NCBI GenBank assembly: GCA_947503035.1
Contig: CANNCD010000001.1
Coordinates: 992,001 to 1,056,000 of the forward strand
Length of the DNA stretch: 64,000 bases
Direction of reading: 5' to 3'
Source: an uncultured Halocynthiibacter sp.
GTDB lineage: Bacteria > Pseudomonadota > Alphaproteobacteria > Rhodobacterales > Rhodobacteraceae
The position numbers were made by a program, and so were the translations under genes. Under the pieces are notes generated by a model. The model was not told the origin of the DNA. It saw only the letters and a program-made list of their open reading frames with translations, and searched no databases. Below, piece by piece: positions 45,213-55,091 of the stretch (positions within the stretch are counted from its first letter, which is position 1; each line of letters starts with the position of its first letter).

Positions 45213-45734
45213 TTACGCCGCTGCGGGGGGGGGAGCGCGGGAAATCAGAACGTCGGTGATAACGGTCTGGGCTTCGCCCTCTTCTTGGCCATTCACGGCC
45301 GCCACTTCGCGGGTCAGACGTTCCAATGCGGCCTCATAGAGCTGACGCTCGGAATAGGACTGTTCACGTTGGTCGTCAGAGCGGTGAAGATCGCGCACAA
45401 CCTCGGCAATCGCGATCAAATCGCCCGAGTTGATCTTTTGCTCGTACTCTTGGGCACGGCGGGACCACATGGCGCGCTTAACCTTGGCCTTACCCTTAAG
45501 CGTTTTCATCGCATGCGCGATCACGTCAGGCGACGACAGGCTCCGCATGCCGACCTCGATGGCTTTGTTCGTTGGAACGCGCAGGGTCATTTTGTCTTTT
45601 TCAAAGGCAATCACGAAAAGCTCAAGCGAAATGCCAGCGACTTCTTGTTCTTCGATCGATACGACCTTGCCCACGCCATGTGCCGGATAGACGACGAATT
45701 CTTCGGGGCTAAACTCGTGCTTGTTCTTGGTCAT
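45213..45734 (-). CDS. carD: CarD family transcriptional regulator
   Basis: This 173-residue protein interacts with RNA polymerase. The N-terminal CarD/RID (Tudor-like) domain reads FVVYPAHGVGKVVSIEEQEV, followed by KMTLRVPTNKAIEVGMRSL and an all-helical C-terminal domain (WSRRAQEYEQKINSGDL) that contacts promoter DNA. CarD stabilises open complexes, especially at rRNA promoters. The start is ATG 45734 with AAGGA 9 bases ahead. The order helicase - S4 - fdxA - carD is a common alphaproteobacterial run. Confidence 0.92.
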   Translation of the reverse strand: MTKNKHEFSPEEFVVYPAHGVGKVVSIEEQEVAGISLELFVIAFEKDKMTLRVPTNKAIEVGMRSLSSPDVIAHAMKTLKGKAKVKRAMWSRRAQEYEQKINSGDLIAIAEVVRDLHRSDDQREQSYSERQLYEAALERLTREVAAVNGQEEGEAQTVITDVLISRAPPPAAA

Positions 45735-45930
45735 CTTATTCAATCCTTCCTAAGATCTTTCACCGCGGAAAACAGGGCCATGCGCATGCGGTTGCATCCG
45801 ATCATCAGGCCAAATTTTTCGGGAAACTGGTGGGGCCATCGCGGCCACAGGTCGAAAGATCTCCGTCATATTTAGACAGCTATCATATCAAAAAAACGCC
45901 CCCAGCGAAACCCACCTCTAAGATGCAAAA

Positions 45931-45952
45931 AACCCCTTACGAATAAGGGGTT
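45931..45952 (-). terminator. rho-independent terminator after fdxA
   Basis: On the minus strand AACCCCTTA and TAAGGGGTT pair around a 4-base loop and are followed by a run of T. It lies 40 bases after the fdxA stop and separates fdxA from carD. Confidence 0.88.
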
Positions 45953-45991
45953 CCTGCGTATATCGAATGTGATTGATGTGCCAAAGGCGAA

Positions 45992-46339
45992 TCAAGCGTC
46001 GCCGGTACCTGGCGCCTCAGAGAAGTACTTCTCCATCTTGCCTTCTTCGCCATCACGTTTCTCTGCGTCGGGCAGAGGGTCCTTTTTGATGGTGATGACT
46101 GGCCAGTCTTTTTCTTCGGAATACTTGCGGTTGAACTCAACCCATTTTTCCATGTCTGGCTCGGTGTCCGGACGGATCGCATCCGCAGGACATTCCGGTT
46201 CGCACACACCACAGTCGATGCATTCATCCGGGTGAATCACCAAGGTGTTCTCACCTTCGTAAAAACAGTCAACTGGGCAGACTTCTACGCAGTCCGTAAA
46301 TTTGCAGGCAATACAGTTATCAGTAACGACATATGTCAT
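45992..46339 (-). CDS. fdxA: 7Fe ferredoxin FdxA
   Basis: This 115-residue electron carrier has [20 protein letters not shown] (3Fe-4S/4Fe-4S first half) and [16 protein letters not shown] (4Fe-4S second half), then the long C-terminal acidic-basic tail usual in FdxA. It is cytosolic and donates electrons in biosynthetic reactions; the exact partner is not shown here. It sits between the S4 protein gene and a strong terminator. Confidence 0.93.
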   Translation of the reverse strand: MTYVVTDNCIACKFTDCVEVCPVDCFYEGENTLVIHPDECIDCGVCEPECPADAIRPDTEPDMEKWVEFNRKYSEEKDWPVITIKKDPLPDAEKRDGEEGKMEKYFSEAPGTGDA

Positions 46340-46387
46340 GGGAACGCTCGTGTTGTTTCGAGGATGTAATTAATTGAAGGTTTTGAA

Positions 46388-46765
46388 TTATTCAAGCGGG
46401 TCTGACCAATTAGGACGCGTATTGCGGCGATCCTTCTTTGTTGGGCGGCCTTTTCCTTCGAATTTGGGTGCAGGCGGAACGTATTCCCGCGCGGGCGTCA
46501 TGTCATTGTACAACATTTGCGCCTCTGGGGCGGGGCCGCGACGGGTGCTTGTGGCCTTGATTTCGATGATACGGGTGTCTTTGGCCTGTAAGAATGTCAA
46601 AACATCCCCTGCCCCGACGTTGAACGCAGGTTTCGAAACGTTGTTTCCATTCACCTTCAAATGCCCGCCGGAGACCATTTTGGTCGCGATGCTACGGGTT
46701 TTGAAAAACCGCGCATGCCAGAGCCATTTGTCCACGCGCATTTTCGTGATCGGTGTGTCGGTCAT
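46388..46765 (-). CDS. S4-domain RNA-binding protein (Hsp15-like)
   Basis: The protein has 125 residues. An S4 fold begins MRVDKWLWHARFFKTRSIATKMV, followed by GHLKVNGNNVSKPAFNVGAGD, and a basic C-terminal tail rich in Arg/Lys/Pro. Hsp15 binds stalled 50S subunits carrying nascent chain; here only the family is certain. A longer frame to 46972 lies inside the helicase gene, so ATG 46765 is used. It follows the SUV3-like helicase by 49 bases. Confidence 0.88.
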   Translation of the reverse strand: MTDTPITKMRVDKWLWHARFFKTRSIATKMVSGGHLKVNGNNVSKPAFNVGAGDVLTFLQAKDTRIIEIKATSTRRGPAPEAQMLYNDMTPAREYVPPAPKFEGKGRPTKKDRRNTRPNWSDPLE

Positions 46766-46814
46766 GAAAACGGCCCCCAAATGGAGGCCGCGTTCGTATT
46801 CAGGTGATCCAAGA

Positions 46815-49526
46815 TCATTTCTTGCCAGCAAGCCCAGCAAGAGCCGCCGCGAAGGGGTTATCCGGATCGATGGCTTTTTCTTTTTTCGGTGGACGCGCCG
46901 AGAATGACTTGCCGCCATCCTGTTTGCCGCCACGTTTGCCTTTGCCCTGTGGTTTGCCACGGCCTTTGCCACCGTCCTTGCGCTCGCCCTGTGGACGACG
47001 GTTGGTGTTGGCGCGTTTGTTGCCAGCCCATTTGAAGGTGTAGAACACTTCGACTTCTGGGGCGGCTTCTTCTGCTGTTTCGGCTGGGGCTTCTGGTGCG
47101 ACCTCGGCTGCGGCTTCGCCTTCGGTTGGGGCCGGTGTTGCCACGGCCTTTACCTTGGGGCGTTCGCCTTTGTCTGCGGCGTAACCCAGACCGGACATCA
47201 GGTCCGCGAATTGCTCCAATGTCATACCGGTGATGGACAACATGTCTGGTGTCGCCTCGAAACCTGCACGGCTGTTTTCAGCGCGCAGAAGATCGGCAAG
47301 ACGTTCCAGCATATCGATACGGATCGCACGAGCGCCCGCAATACGGTAACCGGACATAGTGTCCGCGCCCGCGATTGTGCCATCCACAGCCGGAATGGTC
47401 ACCAAGCCGGGGGGTGGGCTCTCGGGGAACTCAGCCAGGTCTTTGGCCAGTGACCACAGAACCAAACGCAGACGGGTCGGCGCAGGTTTCAACAGAAGTG
47501 GCATAAAGATGGTGAACTGACCGAAGCGGATGCCGTGCTTGCGCAGTGCGCCACGTGTGTCTTGATCAAGGTCTTTGACCTCGGCCGCGACATCATCACG
47601 TTTGATCACGCCAAAGCTCTCGATCAGGCGGAATGCGAAACCACGGGCCAGACCGGTGAGGGTCTCGTCGTTTTGCATGGCGATCATGGGTTCGAACAAT
47701 GTCGCGATCTTGCGATCGATAAAGTGTTGCAGACGACGTTCTACCTTTTGGGCGACGTCGGCACCGGCTTCGTCATCAACGAAGGCCTGAACACGTGGTT
47801 TCAGCGCATCGTCGCCAGAGACCAATTTACCAACCGCATGCTCGCCCCACATAAGGCCGCCTTGCTCGGTGAAATCGATTTCGGTGTCAGGTGCGTTGTA
47901 AAAACGGTCTGCACGCAGATGGAATTCTGGCTGGAGCGCCTGAATGGACGCGGCCCGAAGCGTTTTCGCCTCATCCGGTGTTGAGGATTTATCTTGGCTA
48001 AAACGGAACCCTTCAAGACGGCCAACAAATTGACCCTCTACGGTTACTTCGCCCTTATCGTTTACGTCGGCCACAAGGCCCTCCTTCTGCTTCAACCGCC
48101 GCATCAATATGGATGTGCGCCGGTCAACAAATCTTTGTGTGAGCGCCTGATGAAGCGCGTCTGATAGTCGGTCTTCTACGGCACGGGTCACCCCGCGCCA
48201 ATGCATTTCGTCATCGACCCAACCGGATCGCTGCGCAATATACGTCCATGTGCGGATATAGGCCAGACGTTTCGACAGTGTGTCAATGTCTCCGTCGCTT
48301 CTATCGATACGTTTTACCTGACGTTGCAGCCAATCATCAGGTACGCGGCCATATTCGTGCAGAAATCCATAGATCTGAGACAACAGGCCGGTGTGTTCAC
48401 CATGACTGATTCCCCTGAAATCGGGAACGCGGCAGACATCCCACAACAGTTTCACGTCGCGCGCGTCGCGAATGCGGTCGAATGTATCCGCCTGTTCGGA
48501 CAGTGTTTTCAACGCCATAAGGTCGTCGGATTCGCGCGCACGGGTCAGCATGTCGTGCTGGGTGTCGGATTCAAGCGACTGGATCAGCCCCTTCACCGTG
48601 CCAAATTGGAGCTTGGGATTGCGCCACAGAAGTTTCGAAATCGATTTGAAATGGTGGTTGACGATGGCGTCGGCCAGACCTTCATCCAATGGTCGCGCCT
48701 CGCCCGTCACGCCAAAGGTGCCGTGGGACATATGACGCCCCGCACGGCCCGCGATTTGCGCCAATTCGTTCGGCATTAATTCGCGCATCCGGCGGCCATC
48801 GAATTTCGACGTGGATGAAAACGCGACGTGATTAATGTCGAGGTTCAACCCCATCCCAATGGCGTCCGTGGCCACCAAAAAATCCACATCGCCGTTCTGA
48901 TACATCTCGACCTGTGCGTTGCGGGTACGGGGTGAAAGCGCGCCCATAACCACGGCTGCCCCGCCCTTTTGACGACGCAGGAGTTCTGCGATGGCATATA
49001 CATTATCAACCGAAAACCCGACAATTGCCGATCTTGGCTGCATCCGGCTTATCTTTTTTGACCCTGTATAGGTCAGCTCGGACAGACGGTCGCGGGTGAT
49101 GAATTCGGTGTCTGGCATGATCGAGCGAATGGCGTTGCGCATGGTCGAGGCGCCCATAAACAGGGTCTCGCGGTTGCCACGGGCACGCAACAGACGGTCG
49201 GTAAAGATGTGGCCACGTTCGGGATCGGCACAAAGTTGGATCTCGTCCACCGCCAGAAAATCGGTGGCCATGCCCTCGGGCATCGCCTCGACGGTGCAGA
49301 CCCAGTATTTCGCGCGGGGCGGCACGATCCGTTCTTCGCCGGTGACCAAGGCCACCTGATGCTGTCCGCGCAAACCGACGACCTTGTCATAGACCTCGCG
49401 CGCGAGAAGACGCAGCGGCAATCCGATGATCCCGCTTTGATGGCCCAGCATCCGTTCAATGGCATAGTGGGTTTTGCCCGTGTTCGTTGGGCCCAAAATG
49501 GCCCGGACACCGCTGTCATGCGCCAT
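46815..49526 (-). CDS. SUV3-like SF2 RNA helicase
   Basis: The protein has 903 residues. Motif I is AILGPTNTGKTHYA (residues ~9-22), motif II is FLAVDEIQLCAD, motif III is FMGAST, and motif VI is QIAGRAGRHMS, followed by the SUV3-type C-terminal helical domains. The last ~120 residues are a low-complexity Ala/Glu-rich then Lys/Arg/Gly-rich tail (GKGRGKPQGKGKRGGKQDGG). Relatives include mitochondrial SUV3 RNA-degradation helicase. It is first in the run to S4, fdxA and carD. Confidence 0.88.
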   Translation of the reverse strand: MAHDSGVRAILGPTNTGKTHYAIERMLGHQSGIIGLPLRLLAREVYDKVVGLRGQHQVALVTGEERIVPPRAKYWVCTVEAMPEGMATDFLAVDEIQLCADPERGHIFTDRLLRARGNRETLFMGASTMRNAIRSIMPDTEFITRDRLSELTYTGSKKISRMQPRSAIVGFSVDNVYAIAELLRRQKGGAAVVMGALSPRTRNAQVEMYQNGDVDFLVATDAIGMGLNLDINHVAFSSTSKFDGRRMRELMPNELAQIAGRAGRHMSHGTFGVTGEARPLDEGLADAIVNHHFKSISKLLWRNPKLQFGTVKGLIQSLESDTQHDMLTRARESDDLMALKTLSEQADTFDRIRDARDVKLLWDVCRVPDFRGISHGEHTGLLSQIYGFLHEYGRVPDDWLQRQVKRIDRSDGDIDTLSKRLAYIRTWTYIAQRSGWVDDEMHWRGVTRAVEDRLSDALHQALTQRFVDRRTSILMRRLKQKEGLVADVNDKGEVTVEGQFVGRLEGFRFSQDKSSTPDEAKTLRAASIQALQPEFHLRADRFYNAPDTEIDFTEQGGLMWGEHAVGKLVSGDDALKPRVQAFVDDEAGADVAQKVERRLQHFIDRKIATLFEPMIAMQNDETLTGLARGFAFRLIESFGVIKRDDVAAEVKDLDQDTRGALRKHGIRFGQFTIFMPLLLKPAPTRLRLVLWSLAKDLAEFPESPPPGLVTIPAVDGTIAGADTMSGYRIAGARAIRIDMLERLADLLRAENSRAGFEATPDMLSITGMTLEQFADLMSGLGYAADKGERPKVKAVATPAPTEGEAAAEVAPEAPAETAEEAAPEVEVFYTFKWAGNKRANTNRRPQGERKDGGKGRGKPQGKGKRGGKQDGGKSFSARPPKKEKAIDPDNPFAAALAGLAGKK

Positions 49527-49543
49527 CTAAGTCTCCGAATCTC

Positions 49544-50092
49544 TTATGTCTTTTGACCTTCGGCCACTTTTTCCAGACGCTCAAGGGCGATTTTTACGTC
49601 GCCGCGATGCGGATGTATAGATTGGATTTCACGGATCACCGCAAGGGCGCGCGCATTTTCGCCGGTCTGTTCCAGAATGAACACCATTTTGACCATGGCA
49701 TCGAAATGACGGCGTTCGCGCGACAACACCTGTGACAGATCATCCATCGCAAGGCCCAGCCGTTCCTGACGGATGAACGCATCGGCGCGCATGTTATAGG
49801 CCTCAGCGAAGTCAGGCGCATGGTCAATCGCGGCGCTGAAATGGTCGACGGCGGCGACGGGATTACTGTCGTCCAACGCAGTAATGCCCCGCGCCAGCAA
49901 CAGATCAATCGCATCCGATCCCGACTCGCGCCATGTCGCGATAATCTGGGATTCGACGGTTTCCCACTGCTCCAAATCCGGCTGCGCAAGCTGATCCAAC
50001 AGGCCAGTGACCCGCGCATCTTCGCCAATCACCGGCGTAAACAGACCGGAAATCAAAAGTGCCGCAACGGTATTTTGTAGAATCTGTTTCAT
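49544..50092 (-). CDS. tetratricopeptide-repeat periplasmic protein
   Basis: The protein has 182 residues with a signal-like N-terminus (MKQILQNTVAALLISGLFTPVIG) and three TPR-like helix pairs: DSNPVAAVDHFSAAIDHAPDFAEAY, ADAFIRQERLGLAMDDLSQVL and RHFDAMVKMVFILEQTGENARAL. It is probably a protein-interaction module. ATG 50092 follows a TAGGG ribosome binding site; the frame runs further up but over the SCP2 gene. Its stop lies 17 bases before the helicase start. Confidence 0.75.
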   Translation of the reverse strand: MKQILQNTVAALLISGLFTPVIGEDARVTGLLDQLAQPDLEQWETVESQIIATWRESGSDAIDLLLARGITALDDSNPVAAVDHFSAAIDHAPDFAEAYNMRADAFIRQERLGLAMDDLSQVLSRERRHFDAMVKMVFILEQTGENARALAVIREIQSIHPHRGDVKIALERLEKVAEGQKT

Positions 50093-50168
50093 TGTCGCCC
50101 TATCCATGATGAGTATATCGAGACGACACATAAAATCATCCCTAATCGGGAGCAGTTGGAGAGATAAA

Positions 50169-50453
50169 ATGAGCGACATCATCACCGCCGCCGTAGAGGC
50201 GCTTAATGAAAAGATTTCCGGTTTTGAAAAGGTTGCCAAGTTCGACATCGAAGGCGAAGGCAGCATCATCATCGACGAAGACGGCGCGCGTGCCGGTGAC
50301 GACGACGCGGATGTGACATTGCTTGCGGATGTGGACACATTTCGTGGTATCCTTGAGGGTACGCAAAACCCGACTACCGCGTTTATGTCCGGCAAGCTAA
50401 AAGTAGAAGGTGATATGGGCGCAGCGATGCAATTGGCGTCAACACTCGCCTAA
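50169..50453 (+). CDS. SCP2 sterol-binding domain protein
   Basis: This 94-residue single SCP2 domain reads AKFDIEGEGSIIIDEDGARAG, then FRGILEGTQNPTTAFMSGKLKVEGDMGAAMQL, the conserved lipid-pocket helices. It probably carries fatty acyl or other lipids in the cytosol. It is divergent from the TPR gene, with 76 bases between starts, and is followed 15 bases later by a lysophospholipase-like gene, which fits a lipid-related pair. Confidence 0.88.
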   Translation: MSDIITAAVEALNEKISGFEKVAKFDIEGEGSIIIDEDGARAGDDDADVTLLADVDTFRGILEGTQNPTTAFMSGKLKVEGDMGAAMQLASTLA

Positions 50454-50468
50454 CCTTTCGGAGGGTTC

Positions 50469-51401
50469 ATGGAAAACGCACCTTTTTACAGTGACTTGGC
50501 CGATGGCCCCGAGGTGGGCGCGGCCTATTGGTTGACCACATCCGATGGGGTACGCGTCCGCATGGGCGTCTGGCCCGAGGGCACCAAGGGCACTGTTTTG
50601 CTTTTCCCAGGACGCACCGAATATGTTGAAAAATATGGCCGCGCTGCCGAGGAATTTCGCGCGCGCGGCTATGCCACCATTGCGATGGATTGGCGCGGTC
50701 AGGGCATCGCGGATCGTCTGTTGGAGGATCCCCTGCCCGGGCATGTGGTGAAATTCACCGATTACCAACATGATGTGGATGCAATGATGGCGGCGGTTCG
50801 CGCGCTTGGCCTACCGGAACCGTTCCATGTGATCGGACATTCCATGGGCGGCGCGATTGCGCTTCGCGCGCTTTATAACAACCTTCCGGTTAAATCCGCC
50901 GTGTTCAGTGCGCCGATGTGGGGCATCAAGATGGCGCCGCATATGCGCCCCGTGGCCCATGTGGTTTCCACCCTTGCGACAATGTTTGGTCAGGGGCGTC
51001 ACTATACCCCTGGCACGACGCGCGTTGGATATGTGAACGAAAATCCGTTTAACGACAATATGTTAACCACTGATCCCGAGATGTGGGATTTCATGGTGTC
51101 ACATCTTAAGGCGCGCCCCGAACTGGGCATTGCCGGTCCCAGCCTGCAGTGGTTGTTTGAGGCGCTGCGCGAAACCCGCGAGCTGATGGCAAAGCCTGCG
51201 CCAGATGTGCCGACGCTCACGTTTTTGGGCACCCAAGAGCGCATCGTCGACATCCCGCCGATAAAAAAACGCATGGGCAGCTGGCCAGACGGTCGTCTGA
51301 TGATGATCCCCAAATGCGAGCATGAGATGATGATGGAGGGCGAGGACATCCGCACGATGTTCTATGACCAATCCGTCGCGTTGTTTGCCGAAAATTCTTA
51401 A
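50469..51401 (+). CDS. alpha/beta hydrolase, lysophospholipase-like
   Basis: The protein has 310 residues. The oxyanion-hole region is VLLFPGRTEYVEKYG, the nucleophile elbow is VIGHSMGGAIALRAL (Ser near 125), the catalytic Asp is in FLGTQERIVD and the His in CEHEMMME. It matches the PldB/monoacylglycerol-lipase group. CGGAGGG precedes the ATG. It follows the SCP2 gene closely. Confidence 0.85.
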   Translation: MENAPFYSDLADGPEVGAAYWLTTSDGVRVRMGVWPEGTKGTVLLFPGRTEYVEKYGRAAEEFRARGYATIAMDWRGQGIADRLLEDPLPGHVVKFTDYQHDVDAMMAAVRALGLPEPFHVIGHSMGGAIALRALYNNLPVKSAVFSAPMWGIKMAPHMRPVAHVVSTLATMFGQGRHYTPGTTRVGYVNENPFNDNMLTTDPEMWDFMVSHLKARPELGIAGPSLQWLFEALRETRELMAKPAPDVPTLTFLGTQERIVDIPPIKKRMGSWPDGRLMMIPKCEHEMMMEGEDIRTMFYDQSVALFAENS

Positions 51402-51498
51402 CTGTGATCGATGTTTATCGGGCCTTGTGACGCTTGGACCTTGAACATCGCGGGGTGGCGGTCTTAGATGCAAGGAAACACATTCTAAGAGGTCCATC

Positions 51499-53325
51499 AT
51501 GGGTATTACGCTTTCTTTTCCGGTACGAGACGCAAACGCAGGCGGGGGCGATGGCGAATTTGGCAACCTGCCCGAATGGGACCTATCCGACCTTTATGCA
51601 GGCGAAGATGCGCCGGAATTGATCGCCGATATTGAATGGCTGGAAACGGCCTGTGCCGATTTCGCCGCAACATACGAGGGCAAGCTGGCCGATTTGGACG
51701 CTGCGGGCCTATTAGAATGCGTCATCGCGGACGAGAAAATATCGATGGTTGCGGGGCGCGTGATGTCCTTTGCCGGTCTTAGCTATTACCAAAATACCGT
51801 TGACGCCGAACGTGCGCAGTTCATGTCCAACATGCAGGAAAAGATCACGGTGATGACCACGCCGTTGGTGTTTTTCTCTTTGGAAATCAACCGGATCGAC
51901 GACGACGTTCTGGCGTCCCACTTCGCCGAAAACGCCGATCTTGCGCGGTACAAACCGATTTTCGACCGCATGCGCGCCATGAAGCCACACCAACTGTCGG
52001 ATGAGCTGGAAAAATTCATCCACGACCAATCGCAGGTTGGCTCGGCCGCGTGGAACCGGTTGTTTGACGAAACCATCGCCGGTCTCATGTTCACCATCGA
52101 CGGCACCGAATTAAACATAGAAGCGACGTTGAATTTCATGACCGACCAAGACCGCGCGAAACGCGAAGCGGCCGTGCATGAATTGGCACGTGTCTTTGGC
52201 CAAAACATCAAAACCTTCGCCCGCGTGCACAACACATTGGCCAAGGAAAAGGCGATCGAGGACGCGTGGCGTAAAATGCCATCTGCGCAGGCCGGTCGTC
52301 ACCTGTCCAACCACGTGGAACCCGAGGTTGTCGAGGCATTGCGAAACGCCGTGGTCGCCGCCTATCCGAAACTGTCGCACCGGTATTATGCGCTTAAGGC
52401 CAAGTGGTTAGGCCTTGATAAAATGCAGGTTTGGGACCGCAACGCCCCCCTGCCGATGGAATCCACCAAGACCGTGTCATGGGATGACGCGCGCGACGTG
52501 GTCATGGCCGCCTATGGCGATTTCGACCCCGAAATGGCGAAAATCGCCGAACCGTTTTTCACCGATGGCTGGATCGATGCGGGCGTAAAACCGGGCAAGG
52601 CCCCCGGCGCATTTGCCCACCCGACCGTGACCAACGTCCACCCCTATGTGATGTTGAACTATCTTGGAAAACCACGTGATGTCATGACCTTGGCCCATGA
52701 ATTGGGTCACGGTGTTCACCAAGTATTGGCCGCGGAACAGGGTGAACTCCTTGCCTCAACCCCACTGACCCTCGCGGAAACCGCGTCGGTGTTCGGCGAA
52801 ATGTTGACCTTCCGTAAGATGTTGGAAGGCGCCGAAACACAGGAAGAACGCAAGATCCTGCTTGCCGGTAAGGTCGAGGATATGATCAACACGGTTGTCC
52901 GTCAGATCGCGTTTTACGATTTCGAATGCAAACTCCACGCCGCCCGCGCCGAAGGTGAATTGACGCCCGAGGACATCAATGATCTGTGGATGTCCGTTCA
53001 GGCCGAGAGCCTTGGACCGGTGTTCGAATTCGCCGAAGGGTACGAAACATTCTGGGCCTATATCCCGCATTTCGTGCACTCGCCGTTCTACGTCTACGCC
53101 TATGCGTTCGGCGACGGTTTGGTGAACGCTTTGTACGCGGTTTTCGAAGAAGGCGACGCGGATTTCCAAGCGAAATATTTCGACATGCTGCGTGCCGGTG
53201 GGTCCAAACATCACAGCGAATTGCTTGCGCCCTTCGGGCTTGATGCGTCGGACCCGAAATTCTGGGACAAGGGCCTATCGATGATCTCCGGCATGATTGA
53301 TGAGCTTGAGGCCATGGAGGCTTAG
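51499..53325 (+). CDS. pepF: oligoendopeptidase F (M3 family)
   Basis: This 608-residue zinc metallopeptidase has DVMTLAHELGHGVHQVLA with the HExxH motif (near residue 400) and the downstream ETASVFGEMLTF, whose Glu is the third zinc ligand. The N-terminal M3 helical domain (~10-200) is present. It cleaves oligopeptides in the cytosol, so it could process peptides brought in by the Opp system, although it is far from it. The start is at 51499; AGAGG precedes it. Confidence 0.92.
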   Translation: MGITLSFPVRDANAGGGDGEFGNLPEWDLSDLYAGEDAPELIADIEWLETACADFAATYEGKLADLDAAGLLECVIADEKISMVAGRVMSFAGLSYYQNTVDAERAQFMSNMQEKITVMTTPLVFFSLEINRIDDDVLASHFAENADLARYKPIFDRMRAMKPHQLSDELEKFIHDQSQVGSAAWNRLFDETIAGLMFTIDGTELNIEATLNFMTDQDRAKREAAVHELARVFGQNIKTFARVHNTLAKEKAIEDAWRKMPSAQAGRHLSNHVEPEVVEALRNAVVAAYPKLSHRYYALKAKWLGLDKMQVWDRNAPLPMESTKTVSWDDARDVVMAAYGDFDPEMAKIAEPFFTDGWIDAGVKPGKAPGAFAHPTVTNVHPYVMLNYLGKPRDVMTLAHELGHGVHQVLAAEQGELLASTPLTLAETASVFGEMLTFRKMLEGAETQEERKILLAGKVEDMINTVVRQIAFYDFECKLHAARAEGELTPEDINDLWMSVQAESLGPVFEFAEGYETFWAYIPHFVHSPFYVYAYAFGDGLVNALYAVFEEGDADFQAKYFDMLRAGGSKHHSELLAPFGLDASDPKFWDKGLSMISGMIDELEAMEA

Positions 53326-53330
53326 CCACG

Positions 53331-53807
53331 ATGAAGCTTCTCATATTAACGTCGTTGTGCGCCTCGTTTTGCGTGGCCACCATCGGGGTTTCTGCCCCCA
53401 TTGATGATATCCAAGGGGCATGGAGCTGTACCTTTGGCGGGGGCAACAGCAACACCCATGGCACCTATGATTTCGTCGTAAATCCAGACGGAACAGGTTA
53501 TAATAAAACCGTATCAGCGCGCCATGGCGCTGATGCCGTGACGACAATGGAAAGTGAAAACGCATTTTCCTGGTCTCTTTCAAATGGCGTTTTTCGATTT
53601 GAAACCGAAAACTTTGTCATCACGCGATACATGATCGACGACATCGATCAGACCCAATCAGATATTGCGAAGCAACTTCAGAACAAGATTAATGCGCGCC
53701 CGATACGCAATGTACGCAAGATCGAGCAGCTCGATCCAGAGACCCTTATTATGATCACGCCTCTTGCAAATATCCGCACAGAATGCACCCGTGGTGGACA
53801 TGTCTAA
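53331..53807 (+). CDS. small exported protein of unknown function
   Basis: This 158-residue protein has a signal peptide (MKLLILTSLCASFCVATIGVSA). The mature part is a beta-rich single domain beginning IDDIQGAWSCTFGGGN and ending LIMITPLANIRTECTR, with two Cys likely disulfide-bonded. The fold resembles small lipocalin-like exported domains. It starts 5 bases after pepF, so co-transcription is likely. The function is unknown. Confidence 0.65.
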   Translation: MKLLILTSLCASFCVATIGVSAPIDDIQGAWSCTFGGGNSNTHGTYDFVVNPDGTGYNKTVSARHGADAVTTMESENAFSWSLSNGVFRFETENFVITRYMIDDIDQTQSDIAKQLQNKINARPIRNVRKIEQLDPETLIMITPLANIRTECTRGGHV

Positions 53808-53918
53808 CCCCATGGAAGTTCCACACTGAAACAAACACGCGCGTCATTAAGCCATGAATTCACCTTTTCCTTGAAGAATTTCGCCGTCCCCCTATCCTCT
53901 ATATAAAGGGGGGACGAT

Positions 53919-55091
53919 ATGCGCATTTTGGGACGGCTCATTCGGATTGTGTTGGGGATCTTCGTGGTCGCCGCAGTTCTGTTTTTCACGCTCGCCCCGG
54001 GCATCGTCGAAAAATCGCGCAATGGCGTGTTTCCCCATGATCCTTATCCTGTGTCCGACGCGGCGGCGGCACTGCACGACAGCCTTGTGATTGGTGACTG
54101 GCACGCGGACCCGTTGTTATGGAACCGCGACCTGACGAAACGGGGCAATCGCGGCCATGTGGACATCCCTCGTCTGATCGAAGGCAACGTCGCCGTGCAG
54201 GTGTTCACCGCCGTCACCAAAAGCCCCAAGGGCCAAAACGTTAATGCCAACGGGGCCGATGCGGGCGATAACATCACCCTTTTGGCCATCGGCCAGCTTT
54301 GGCCAATTCGCACATGGAATAGCCTGTTTGAGCGCGCCATGTATCAGGCCGACCGGCTTCATCATTTCTCAGAGAAATCCATTGGCGATCTGCGGGTGAT
54401 CCGTACGCGCGACGATCTGAACGCGCTGCTTGCGCTGCGGGCAACGGGGGATAAGGTCGTCGGTGGCATTCTGGGGATTGAGGGCGCGCACCCGCTTGAG
54501 GGGGATATCGCGAACCTTGATCGGTTGGTAGCGAACGGCTATCGGCTTATTGCGCTTCAGCATTTCTTTGACAATCAGCTGGGGGGATCATTGCACGGGT
54601 TCCGTAAACCGGGCCTGACGGCGTTCGGCCGCGAGGTGGTACAAGCCGTGGTGGACAAGGGGCTGGTCCTTGATCTGGCGCATTCCAGCCCCGCGGTGGT
54701 GCGCGATGTGCTGGCCATGACCGACATTCCGCTGGTCATCAGCCACACGGGCGTTCACGGCACCTGTCAGACGCCGCGCAACCTTCCCGACGCTATGATG
54801 CGCGACATTGCCGCGACGGGTGGCGTGATCGCGATTGGGTACTGGCGCACGGTGAATTGCGACGACACGATCCAAGGGATTGCGCGCTCCATCATCGCGG
54901 CGATTAATCTGGTCGGGGTGGATCACGTGTCGCTGGGATCAGATTTCGACGGGGCGGTTTCCGTTCCGCTTGATACGTCGGAATTGTCCGCGATCACCCA
55001 TGAATTACTGGCGCAGGGCCTATCCGAAACCGCAATCCGTAAGGTCATGGGCGAGAATATGATCAGAGTTCTTCGGGCACGTCTGAATTGA
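53919..55091 (+). CDS. membrane dipeptidase (M19)
   Basis: The protein has 390 residues with an N-terminal anchor helix (IRIVLGIFVVAAVLFFTLAP). It has family M19 motifs: VIGDWHADPLLW (zinc His and Asp), GIEGAHPLEGD (bridging Glu), FFDNQLGGSLHG, VLDLAHSSPAVV, and LVISHTGVHG, with VSLGSDFDGAV at the end. It hydrolyses dipeptides at the cell surface. The 3' end overlaps the convergent capsule-type gene by 29 bases. Confidence 0.9.
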   Translation: MRILGRLIRIVLGIFVVAAVLFFTLAPGIVEKSRNGVFPHDPYPVSDAAAALHDSLVIGDWHADPLLWNRDLTKRGNRGHVDIPRLIEGNVAVQVFTAVTKSPKGQNVNANGADAGDNITLLAIGQLWPIRTWNSLFERAMYQADRLHHFSEKSIGDLRVIRTRDDLNALLALRATGDKVVGGILGIEGAHPLEGDIANLDRLVANGYRLIALQHFFDNQLGGSLHGFRKPGLTAFGREVVQAVVDKGLVLDLAHSSPAVVRDVLAMTDIPLVISHTGVHGTCQTPRNLPDAMMRDIAATGGVIAIGYWRTVNCDDTIQGIARSIIAAINLVGVDHVSLGSDFDGAVSVPLDTSELSAITHELLAQGLSETAIRKVMGENMIRVLRARLN